9,324 nucleotides of DNA from Thermoflexus sp. (GTDB taxonomy: Bacteria > Chloroflexota > Anaerolineae > B4-G1 > DUEL01): contig JAPYWT010000065.1 in the NCBI GenBank assembly GCA_028276215.1, forward strand, positions 1 to 9,324, read 5' to 3'. Of the stretch, positions 1 to 5,581 are shown piece by piece. The translations under genes were made by a program, and so were the position numbers. Below the pieces are notes generated by a model. The model did not search any database. It saw only the letters and a program-made list of their open reading frames with translations, and was not told where the DNA came from. Within the stretch, counting starts at the first letter, position 1. Each line of letters begins with the position of its first letter.

Positions 1-1
1 C

Positions 2-1288
2 ACGCCCACCATGATCCCGCCGTCCCCCCCGGCCCTTTCCCACGCGACGCCAGTGTACGACCTGCCGATCAGCGACACGCTGCCGATCAGTTTGCCCGTC
101 CCCACCCCGATGCCCGTCGTCTCCCTGCCGGAGGGGGTGATGAACGTTCTCCTGCTGGGACTGGATACGCAGGAGGGCAACGGGGGACGGACGGATGTGA
201 TGATCGTCGTCAGCGTCAACCCCGACATCCCGTCGGTGAGCATGCTCTCCATTCCCCGGGACTACTACGCCTGGATTCCCGGGTACGGGTTTGGGAAAAT
301 CAACACGGCCATTAACCGGGGGAAGGATTATCCGGGCGGACGGATGGCCCTGGTCAAGGCGACGGTGGAGTACAACTTCGGCATCCCGATTCACTACTAC
401 GCGATGGTGGACTTTGCGGGCTTTATCCAGATTGTGGACGCGCTGGGTGGGGTGGACGTGCCGGTGGAGTGCGAGTTCCACGACACCTTCCCCGACCCGG
501 CCAACCCGGAGCAGGGGATAGACATAGACCTCTACCCGGGCATCCAGCACCTGAACGGTCAGCAGGCCCTCTGGTACGTCCGTTCCCGCTGGTCCACCAG
601 CGACTATGACCGCAGCCGACGGCAGCATCAGGTCCTGCGGGCCCTCTACCGGCAGGCGCTGAGCGGGGGGATACTCTCGCGCATCCCGGACCTCTGGGAC
701 GCTCTTCGCCAGACGGTGGAGACGGACCTGGGGCTGAAGGAGATGGTCTATCTGGGGTGGCTGGGGAGCCGGTTGGACTGGGCCAATGTCAAGAGTCGTT
801 TCATCGTCCCGCCCTATGTGGAGCACTGGACGGACCCCAACGGTGCCTGGGTGTTGCTGCCGGTTCCGGGGGCGCTGGAACCGCTGATTGCCGAGGCACT
901 GCAGCCCCCGGCGACCGGGCGGGCGCGCCAATCCCCCTTCCGGGTGGAGGTCTGGGACGGGACGGGGCGGCCGGGGATGGCGGAGGTGGCGGCGGAGCGG
1001 TTACGCTGGGAGGGCTTCGTGGTGACAGGCATCACGGCGACGGAACCGGTCTCCCGGACCCGGGTGGTGGATTTCACCACCACGCCGAAGGGCTCCCCCC
1101 TCTGGCTGCTGACCCGGCTCTACAACCTCAAAGCGGAGGACGTAGAAAAACAGCCCGGAGCGGGGGGCGAATTGGACTTTCGGGTGATTCTGGGAGCGAA
1201 CTACGACTCCTGCGTTCGGCCGGGAGCGATTCAGTACGTCCCGGCCCCCACGCCGACGCCAACGCCAACCCCGACCCCGGGGCCCTGA
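2..1288 (+). CDS. LCP (LytR-CpsA-Psr) family envelope protein with C-terminal LytR_C domain, 5'-partial
   Basis: LCP proteins act outside the cytoplasmic membrane and move undecaprenyl-linked glycans onto peptidoglycan or other acceptors. The frame is open to the left edge (Thr-Pro-Thr precedes the first ATG at 11), so the usual N-terminal membrane anchor probably lies upstream and the visible start is a Pro-rich linker. Counting from the ATG at 11, the LCP core spans about 44-215: NVLLLGLD, GRTD (R60, D62), SIPRD (R83, D84), ALGGVDV, then ALWYVRSR (R191, R193) and DYDRSRRQ (D200, R201, Q205). These are the charged residues that hold the pyrophosphate in this family. A LytR_C-like domain follows at about 309-397 (FRVEVWDGTGRPG), and the protein ends in a Pro-Thr tail. 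The stop codon is four bases before a heptamer repeat array. The family call is firm; the glycan substrate cannot be read from sequence. Confidence 0.93.
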   Translation, partial: TPTMIPPSPPALSHATPVYDLPISDTLPISLPVPTPMPVVSLPEGVMNVLLLGLDTQEGNGGRTDVMIVVSVNPDIPSVSMLSIPRDYYAWIPGYGFGKINTAINRGKDYPGGRMALVKATVEYNFGIPIHYYAMVDFAGFIQIVDALGGVDVPVECEFHDTFPDPANPEQGIDIDLYPGIQHLNGQQALWYVRSRWSTSDYDRSRRQHQVLRALYRQALSGGILSRIPDLWDALRQTVETDLGLKEMVYLGWLGSRLDWANVKSRFIVPPYVEHWTDPNGAWVLLPVPGALEPLIAEALQPPATGRARQSPFRVEVWDGTGRPGMAEVAAERLRWEGFVVTGITATEPVSRTRVVDFTTTPKGSPLWLLTRLYNLKAEDVEKQPGAGGELDFRVILGANYDSCVRPGAIQYVPAPTPTPTPTPTPGP

Positions 1289-1292
1289 CAAT

Positions 1293-1432
1293 AGACCACA
1301 GACGACGGACGACAGACGACAGACCACAGACGACAGACCACAGACCACAGACGACAGACAACAGACAACAGACGATAGACCACAGACCACAGACGACAGA
1401 CAACAGACAACAGACGATAGACCACAGACGAT
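1293..1432. repeat. Heptamer tandem array, left arm (20 units of AGACNAY type)
   Basis: Twenty consecutive 7-base units run without a gap. Variants are AGACCAC, AGACGAC, AGACAAC and AGACGAT, with one GGACGAC. Read on the other strand the units are GTNGTCT, the same family as the arrays at 1462-1538 and 1922-1974 but pointing the opposite way. Units 7-12 (1335-1376) and 13-18 (1377-1418) are identical 42-base blocks. The array starts four bases after the LCP stop codon. There are no unique spacers and no conserved coding. Confidence 0.95.
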
Positions 1433-1436
1433 AGGA

Positions 1437-1459
1437 GTAGCGCAGGCTGTCAGCCTGTA
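1437..1459 (+). repeat. GTAG-plus-palindrome motif, copy 1 (REP-like)
   Basis: GTAG (1437-1440), then CG, then CAGGCTG (1443-1449), a single T, and CAGCCTG (1451-1457), its exact inverted complement. Allowing a 3-base loop, this folds as a 6-bp stem. The same 23 bases recur at 8607-8629 in the same orientation. A GTAG or GTRG tetranucleotide 5' of a palindrome is the known layout of REP elements recognised by RAYT (Y1) transposases. Assignment to that class is inference. No T-run follows, so it is not a standard terminator. Confidence 0.75.
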
Positions 1460-1461
1460 CA

Positions 1462-1538
1462 GTGGTCCGTGGTCCGTGGTCAGTGGTCCGTGGTCCGTGG
1501 TCCGTGGTCAGTGGTCAGTGGTCCGTGGTCAGTGGTCA
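1462..1538. repeat. Heptamer tandem array, right arm (11 units of GTGGTCN)
   Basis: Eleven uninterrupted units run GTGGTCC or GTGGTCA, in the order C C A C C C A A C A A at the last base. The orientation is opposite to the left arm at 1293-1432, so the two arms and the palindrome between them form one long imperfect inverted structure. Heptamers of this composition contain no stop codons in any frame, so open frames run through the array. The peptides they would encode are not considered real. Confidence 0.95.
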
Positions 1539-1541
1539 AGC

Positions 1542-1548
1542 AAAGGAG
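1542..1548 (+). promoter_or_regulatory. Ribosome binding site of the four-helix-bundle gene
   Basis: AAAGGAG lies four bases before the ATG at 1553, just after the heptamer array ends. It supports the 1553 start over in-frame starts inside the repeats (for example 1469). Confidence 0.65.
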
Positions 1549-1552
1549 CAGT

Positions 1553-1915
1553 ATGGCCTTCAAGTTTGAGCAGTTAGAGGTCTGGCAACTGGCGCTGGAT
1601 TATGTGGATTTGATCTACGAAATTGCCGACCGTCTGCCTCGCAGCGAAGAGTTCAACTTGAAGTCCCAGATTGTGCGCGCTGCCACCTCCATAGCGCTGA
1701 ACATTGCCGAAGGGTCTACAGGGCAAACCGACTCTGAACAGGCCCGTTTTCTCGGCATGGCTCTGCGGTCATTGGTGGAGACTGTTGCCTGCCAGCATCT
1801 GATCCGACGCCGATCGCTGGTGGCTGAGGAGCAACTGCTGGACCAGGCATATCGTCAGGCAGAAGCACTGGCGGTGAAACTCCAGGCAATGAAAAAAGCA
1901 ATTACCAAACGATAA
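1553..1915 (+). CDS. Four-helix-bundle (S23/IVP-like) protein
   Basis: A 120-residue protein of the family first described from intervening sequences in Leptospira 23S rRNA genes and now known as stand-alone genes. Diagnostic segments are KFEQLEVWQLALD (about 4-16), LKSQIVRAATSIALNIAEG (36-54) and a C-terminal helix at about 88-115. It is cytoplasmic with no signal peptide. The family's biochemical role is unknown, although relatives such as Avd of diversity-generating retroelements bind nucleic acid. No reverse transcriptase or variable repeat is in this window, so a DGR role is not supported. The start is fixed by an AAAGGAG and by homology beginning there; an upstream in-frame extension is repeat DNA. 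Heptamer arrays flank the gene closely on both sides, which suggests that gene and repeats may travel or expand together. One sampled 60-base line is 57% GC. Confidence 0.88.
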   Translation: MAFKFEQLEVWQLALDYVDLIYEIADRLPRSEEFNLKSQIVRAATSIALNIAEGSTGQTDSEQARFLGMALRSLVETVACQHLIRRRSLVAEEQLLDQAYRQAEALAVKLQAMKKAITKR

Positions 1916-1921
1916 ACCGCA

Positions 1922-1974
1922 GACCGTGGTCCGTGGTCTGTGGTCCGTGGTCTGTGGTCCGTGGTCTGTGGTCA
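1922..1974. repeat. Heptamer array abutting the HIT gene start
   Basis: Seven units of GTGGTCC and GTGGTCT alternate strictly (1926-1967), giving a 14-base higher-order period, and end with GTGGTCA (1968-1974). There is no palindrome here, unlike the arrays at 1293-1538 and 8591-8679. It occupies nearly the whole 60-base gap between the four-helix-bundle stop and the HIT ATG at 1976. Confidence 0.93.
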
Positions 1975-1975
1975 T

Positions 1976-2473
1976 ATGCGCGACATTCTCTGGACTCCAT
2001 GGCGAATGGCCTACCTGCGGGGCGAGCAACCGCTCCCGCAGGAGTGCCTGTTCTGCGTCAAACCCCGCCAGCCGGACGAGGAGGCCCACATCGTCTACCG
2101 GGGACAACTCTGTTACGTCGTCCTCAACCGCTACCCGTACAACAACGGGCACCTGATGGTTGTCCCCTACGTCCACGTCCCTTCGCTGGAGGACCTGGAC
2201 GGGCCGACGCTGGCGGAGTGGATGGCGCTGACGCAGACCAGTTTGCGGGTTTTGCGGGAGGCGTACAACCCCCAGGGGTTCAACGTGGGACTGAACATCG
2301 GCACCGCCGCTGGGGCGGGGGTGGCGGACCACGTTCATCTCCATGTCGTCCCTCGCTGGGGCGGGGACACCAACTACATGAGCGTCGTCGGCGAGACCCG
2401 CACGATCCCTGAGTGGCTGGACGACACATACCGGCGGCTGCGGCCGCTGTTTGAGAAATACGCGTTAAGATAA
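1976..2473 (+). CDS. HIT-family nucleotide hydrolase/phosphorylase (Ap4A phosphorylase-like)
   Basis: A 165-residue histidine-triad enzyme. The family cleaves dinucleoside polyphosphates or nucleoside phosphoramidates through a covalent nucleotidyl-histidine. The HIT motif is HVHLHVV (H119, H121 and H123), with H121 the expected nucleophile, followed by PRWGGDTNYM, a signature of the actinobacterial-type Ap4A phosphorylase subgroup. CLFC (C24, C27) near the N-terminus is a likely half of a zinc site, and RYPYNNGHLMVVP (52-64) is the usual core strand region. It starts at ATG 1976 because MRDILWTPWRMAYL matches the family N-terminus; residues upstream would come from repeat DNA. No Shine-Dalgarno sequence is visible and the repeat ends one base before the ATG. 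It lies 16 bases before the methyltransferase gene. The exact substrate is not determinable here. Confidence 0.92.
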   Translation: MRDILWTPWRMAYLRGEQPLPQECLFCVKPRQPDEEAHIVYRGQLCYVVLNRYPYNNGHLMVVPYVHVPSLEDLDGPTLAEWMALTQTSLRVLREAYNPQGFNVGLNIGTAAGAGVADHVHLHVVPRWGGDTNYMSVVGETRTIPEWLDDTYRRLRPLFEKYALR

Positions 2474-2489
2474 CTGTGCCCGTCAGTTG

Positions 2490-3683
2490 ATGGAACGTCG
2501 TAACCCGAAGGTCGCTATTCAGCGAGGGTATGCCGTCCTGACCGCCGACCAGGCACGCCAGATCGCTCTGGAGTGGCTGAAGGCCGGGCGGCTGGAAAAT
2601 GCCATCGCGCTGGGGTTGCCCGAAGTGGATGACCGGTACCATGTCTGGCGAGTGCCCCTGCTGGGGGGTGTCAGCGGCGAACGGATCGGGGAAGTGGTCA
2701 TAGATGCCTATACATCCCTGGTTGTAGAAAACCGTTCTACCCGTTTTGACGTCCTGGAAGCCCGCCTGCTGGGCCGTCCGCCCGAAGGAACGCCCATATC
2801 GCGCCGTTCCGATAGATACCTGCTCTCATCCCTTCGCAATATCGTGGCGCTGGGCGATTGCGAGGAAATTCTGATGGAATTGCCGGCCCAGTCGGTGGAC
2901 CTGGTATTTACCTCGCCGCCGTACTACAACGCCCGCCCGGAGTACAGCGAGTTTCTGAGTTACGAAGATTACCTGGATAAAATGAGGCGGGTCATCCGGC
3001 AGGTTCATCGGGTTCTCAATGAGGGACGCTTTTTTGTCATCAATGTTTCCCCGGTACTGATTCGTCGCCCCAACCGGCAGGGACAATCCAGACGGCTGGC
3101 AGTGCCTTTTGACCTGCACCGGATTTTTGTGGAAGAGGGGTACGATTTTGTGGATGATATTATCTGGGTCAAGCCGGAGGGGGCCGGTTGGGCCCTGGGG
3201 CGCGGGAGGCGGTTTGCGGCTGACCGAACACCTTTACAGTACAAACCCGTCACCGTCACGGAATACGTTCTGGTCTACCGTCGGCGGACCGATAAGTTGA
3301 TTGACTGGAATATCCGCACCTACCCCGACCAAGAAGCCGTCCGCCAGTCCAAAATCATCGGTGACTACGACCGTACCAACGTCTGGTATATCCAGCCGGC
3401 CTACCACCCCGTTCATCCGGCAGTGTTTCCGCTGGAGTTAGCCGAGAAGGTGATCCGGTACTACTCGTTTAAGGGTGATGTGGTTTTGGACCCGTTTGCT
3501 GGCGTGGGAACGACGGGAAAGGCGGCCTGGAAACTGGAACGGCGCTTCGTTTTGATTGAGAAGGAACCGGCTTATGTGGACGTGATCCGTGAGGAAATTC
3601 TGGAGTGGATGGGCAGGGCGGCTTTGGAGGTTTTGTATTTCAACTGTGATCCCCCTCAGGTTCGGCAGGGTTTGCTCTTTTAG
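2490..3683 (+). CDS. Type II DNA methyltransferase, beta class, SPPY type (probable N4-cytosine)
   Basis: A 397-residue DNA methyltransferase that would protect host DNA from the endonuclease encoded next. The catalytic motif TSPPYYNA (141-148) precedes the AdoMet-binding motif DPFAGVGTTGKAA (334-346), with about 185 residues between for target recognition; this order defines the beta class. SPPY is typical of N4-cytosine enzymes, while N6-adenine enzymes usually have DPPY or NPPY, so m4C is favoured. Ahead of the enzyme is an extra domain of about 95 residues (LTADQARQIALEWLKAG, then YHVWRVPLL and GEVVIDAYTSLVVE), with an alpha/beta pattern reminiscent of PepSY/Imm35-like folds; its role is unknown. 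The ATG at 2490 is preceded by a TTG at 2487, with no clear Shine-Dalgarno. One sampled 60-base line is 47% GC, against 70% in minD, suggesting horizontal transfer. Confidence 0.9.
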   Translation: MERRNPKVAIQRGYAVLTADQARQIALEWLKAGRLENAIALGLPEVDDRYHVWRVPLLGGVSGERIGEVVIDAYTSLVVENRSTRFDVLEARLLGRPPEGTPISRRSDRYLLSSLRNIVALGDCEEILMELPAQSVDLVFTSPPYYNARPEYSEFLSYEDYLDKMRRVIRQVHRVLNEGRFFVINVSPVLIRRPNRQGQSRRLAVPFDLHRIFVEEGYDFVDDIIWVKPEGAGWALGRGRRFAADRTPLQYKPVTVTEYVLVYRRRTDKLIDWNIRTYPDQEAVRQSKIIGDYDRTNVWYIQPAYHPVHPAVFPLELAEKVIRYYSFKGDVVLDPFAGVGTTGKAAWKLERRFVLIEKEPAYVDVIREEILEWMGRAALEVLYFNCDPPQVRQGLLF

Positions 3684-3687
3684 GAAG
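3682..3687 (+). promoter_or_regulatory. Ribosome binding site of the restriction endonuclease
   Basis: AGGAAG overlaps the methyltransferase TAG stop and lies eight bases before the ATG at 3696. It favours that ATG over the adjoining TTG at 3693 and implies coupled translation of methyltransferase and endonuclease. Confidence 0.65.
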
Positions 3688-3695
3688 ATGCTTTG

Positions 3696-4820
3696 ATGGC
3701 CCATTCCGACCCGGTAATCCCGATCAGAGAGTTGATCCCCCCAATGCTCCGGCATCTGCTGGAGGTGCGGGGGACCGAGTTCGTGCGCCAGATTGGAGAA
3801 GATGTCATCCGGCAGGTCGTCCTGGATGTGATGTGTGGACGTAATCTCCGGGACGCGACGGAGATGCTGACCCGGCGGCGTATCGCTCTGGTCAACGCGG
3901 GTCTGGTGATGCTGTTCCTGAAAGGGGCCCGGACGGATGCCGATTTCGTGAGCCGGCTGACCGACCTGGCGGGGGACGAGTTAAGGCAATCTCACTCCAG
4001 GTCCGACCGATGGGTTCTTCAGTGGCTTTTAGGGCTGACAGATAAAGCCGCCCAGAACGTGCTCCGGGACGACCCTTCGGCTTTGGATACCTACAAGGAG
4101 CAATATCTTCAGGTAACCAGAGAGGTTGTAGAGGAGTGTGAGCGCAATTTTGGAACGCTTCAGGGGACCTTGGGGCTGGATGGCGAGGAATGGGCGCAAT
4201 TGAACTGGGTGTTTCTTTACCACTTGTTGAACACCGTGGGAGCGAGCACTCTGGCGATCCGTGGCTCGGAAAAGTCGGTCTACGGAAAACTGTTTGAGCG
4301 CCTCATTCTCGGGTCGGCTCTGCACGTGCTGGGTTTCCAAATGGTGAAACCAGGTACAGCAACCGCGCGGGAAAGAGTTTTCTGGTTATCCTCTCGGGCG
4401 ACCCGCCGGGAAAGCGATGCGACGGCCCTCATCCGACCGGGGGTCGGTGTACGTTTTGACATTGGCTTCATCGGGCGGGGGAACCCAGAAATCACGCTGG
4501 ACAAACTCTCCCGCTTTGAACGAGAAGCAGAGGTCGGACGAGAGAAATGGTATATGGCGAGTTTCATCATCGTAGACCGCGTGGGGAAAGGGAGCAGGAT
4601 TCCGGAGATTGCCGCGCAGGTTGGTGCAACGGTCATCCAGATGAGCATGAGTTACTGGATGCGCCTTCTGGCCCGGGAACTGGAACGGCAAACCGGCTAC
4701 CGCCACGAGTTATCTGCCATACCCGATGAGCAGATGGAAGAGTACTTGCGGGACAAACTGGCTGAAGTCCCCGTAGGCATGTTCATCACATCGGGCGCGG
4801 AGCGAAAGCGCGACGCATAG
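3696..4820 (+). CDS. Type II restriction endonuclease, probably CfrBI-like
   Basis: A 374-residue protein placed 12 bases after the methyltransferase. The sequence recalls the CfrBI restriction endonuclease family, whose type member cuts CCWWGG and pairs with an N4-cytosine methyltransferase. Family-like segments are FVRQIGEDVIRQVVLDVMCG (29-48), LTRRRIALVN (58-67), KSVYGKLFERLILGSALHVL (193-212) and RFDIGFIGRGNPEITLDK (253-270). The acidic residues D255, E265 and D269 with K270 are candidate metal-binding and catalytic positions, but the spacing is not a textbook PD-(D/E)XK and RESDA (238-242) could also contribute. No membrane segment or signal is seen. Its context right after a type II methyltransferase strongly supports the endonuclease role; the CfrBI assignment is from memory and the recognition site here is unknown. 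The stop codon overlaps the next gene's ribosome binding site. Confidence 0.75.
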   Translation: MAHSDPVIPIRELIPPMLRHLLEVRGTEFVRQIGEDVIRQVVLDVMCGRNLRDATEMLTRRRIALVNAGLVMLFLKGARTDADFVSRLTDLAGDELRQSHSRSDRWVLQWLLGLTDKAAQNVLRDDPSALDTYKEQYLQVTREVVEECERNFGTLQGTLGLDGEEWAQLNWVFLYHLLNTVGASTLAIRGSEKSVYGKLFERLILGSALHVLGFQMVKPGTATARERVFWLSSRATRRESDATALIRPGVGVRFDIGFIGRGNPEITLDKLSRFEREAEVGREKWYMASFIIVDRVGKGSRIPEIAAQVGATVIQMSMSYWMRLLARELERQTGYRHELSAIPDEQMEEYLRDKLAEVPVGMFITSGAERKRDA

Positions 4821-4823
4821 GAG
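4819..4823 (+). promoter_or_regulatory. Ribosome binding site of the MNT gene
   Basis: AGGAG overlaps the endonuclease TAG stop (4818-4820) and stands eight bases before the ATG at 4832. This tight packing supports co-transcription of the restriction-modification and MNT/HEPN genes. Confidence 0.7.
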
Positions 4824-4831
4824 TTTGAGAT

Positions 4832-5209
4832 ATGGTGAAGGTGCAGACTCCCGATAAACGCCGCCGTATCCCGATGCGCGCCATTCGGGCGGTGGTTAAC
4901 CAGATTGTGGAGAAGTTCCAGCCGGAAAAGGTCATCCTTTTTGGCTCCTACGCCTACGGTCAGCCAGGGCCAGAGAGCGACGTGGATTTGCTGGTCGTTA
5001 TGGAGACCCCTCTGCGCAACCGGGAACAGGCGGCCCAGATTGCCCGCGCGATAGACTACCACTTTGGGCTGGACCTGCTGGTGCGTACCCCCCAGCAACT
5101 GGCGGAACGCCTGGCACTGGGTGATTTCTTTCTGCAGGAGGTCGTCGAGAAAGGGAAGGTGCTCTATGCACGTCCTGACCGAAGAATGGGTCCACAAGGC
5201 CGAGGGTGA
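4832..5209 (+). CDS. MNT-type nucleotidyltransferase, predicted antitoxin partner of HEPN
   Basis: A 125-residue minimal nucleotidyltransferase of the polymerase-beta superfamily. The signature GSX10DXD is exact: G38-S39 in ILFGSYAYG, then D50 and D52 in SDVDLLVV. A third acidic residue, D81 in GLDLLVRTP, is at the expected place for metal binding. Known homologues (MntA) add AMP to their HEPN toxin and so neutralise it. The gene begins 11 bases after the endonuclease and overlaps the HEPN gene by 44 bases, the usual arrangement for this two-gene module. The last dozen or so residues (ARPDRRMGPQGRG) run through the overlap and are compositionally odd, probably constrained by the HEPN frame. 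Whether this pair is a toxin-antitoxin system or a housekeeping nucleotide-modifying complex cannot be told from sequence. Confidence 0.9.
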   Translation: MVKVQTPDKRRRIPMRAIRAVVNQIVEKFQPEKVILFGSYAYGQPGPESDVDLLVVMETPLRNREQAAQIARAIDYHFGLDLLVRTPQQLAERLALGDFFLQEVVEKGKVLYARPDRRMGPQGRG

Positions 5210-5549
5210 TTTCCACACTGCTGGCCGGGAACTCCGGGCGCGGAAGATGCCCAACTATGACGCGGTTTGCTTCCACTGCCAGCAGTGCGCCGAAAAGTAC
5301 TTGAAGGCATATCTGCAGGAGCGGGGTCAGCGCTTCCCCCGTGTCCACGACCTCATAGAACTGCTGGAACTCTGCCTGCCTTACGACGAAACGTTTGAGT
5401 CTCAACGGGATCATCTGAAAGACCTGACCCGGTACGCGGTAGAGTTTCGGTATCCGGGCGAGATGGCCACCAAAGAGGATGCCCAGGCCGCCTTCAGAGC
5501 CGTGAAAGCAGTGCGCTCTTTTGTGCGCCAGAAACTGGGGTTGCCCTGA
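5166..5549 (+). CDS. HEPN-domain protein, partner of the MNT nucleotidyltransferase
   Basis: A 127-residue all-helical HEPN protein. Characteristic stretches are WVHKAEGDFHTAGREL (8-23), YDAVCFHCQQCAEKYLKAYL (31-50), FPRVHDLIELLEL (57-69) and YAVEFRYPGE (90-99). HEPN toxins are metal-independent RNases using an RX4-6H motif; R56-X4-H61 fits the pattern, but H61 is followed by Asp-Leu and not by the X-Tyr of the HepT RX4HXY motif, so the tyrosine that MntA modifies in HepT is absent at that site. Catalytic activity is therefore uncertain. The ATG at 5166 was chosen because AAGG lies six bases upstream and homology begins there; the frame is open to 5064, but that extension lies inside the MNT gene and does not look like protein of this family. 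It ends 32 bases before minC. Confidence 0.9.
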   Translation: MHVLTEEWVHKAEGDFHTAGRELRARKMPNYDAVCFHCQQCAEKYLKAYLQERGQRFPRVHDLIELLELCLPYDETFESQRDHLKDLTRYAVEFRYPGEMATKEDAQAAFRAVKAVRSFVRQKLGLP

Positions 5550-5581
5550 GAGCCTGTGTCCGGGCTATCCGGCGGGGAGAA

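Noticed and set aside
1443..1457. Rho-independent terminator after the LCP gene
   Set aside because: The palindrome has no following T-run on either strand and lies inside a repeat element found twice.
1293..1538. CRISPR array
   Set aside because: The repeats are 7 bases, contiguous, with no unique spacers of constant length, and no cas genes are present.
1469..1552. N-terminal extension of the four-helix-bundle protein
   Set aside because: The 28 extra residues are encoded by GTGGTCN heptamers; family homology and an AAAGGAG place the start at 1553.
1553..1915. Avd component of a diversity-generating retroelement
   Set aside because: No reverse transcriptase, template repeat or variable repeat pair is visible in the window.
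1940..1975. N-terminal extension of the HIT protein
   Set aside because: The extra 12 residues come from the heptamer array; the family N-terminus begins at ATG 1976.
5064..5165. Longer HEPN protein starting at 5064
   Set aside because: This part lies inside the MNT gene in another frame, is Trp/Cys/Arg-rich, and does not resemble the family.
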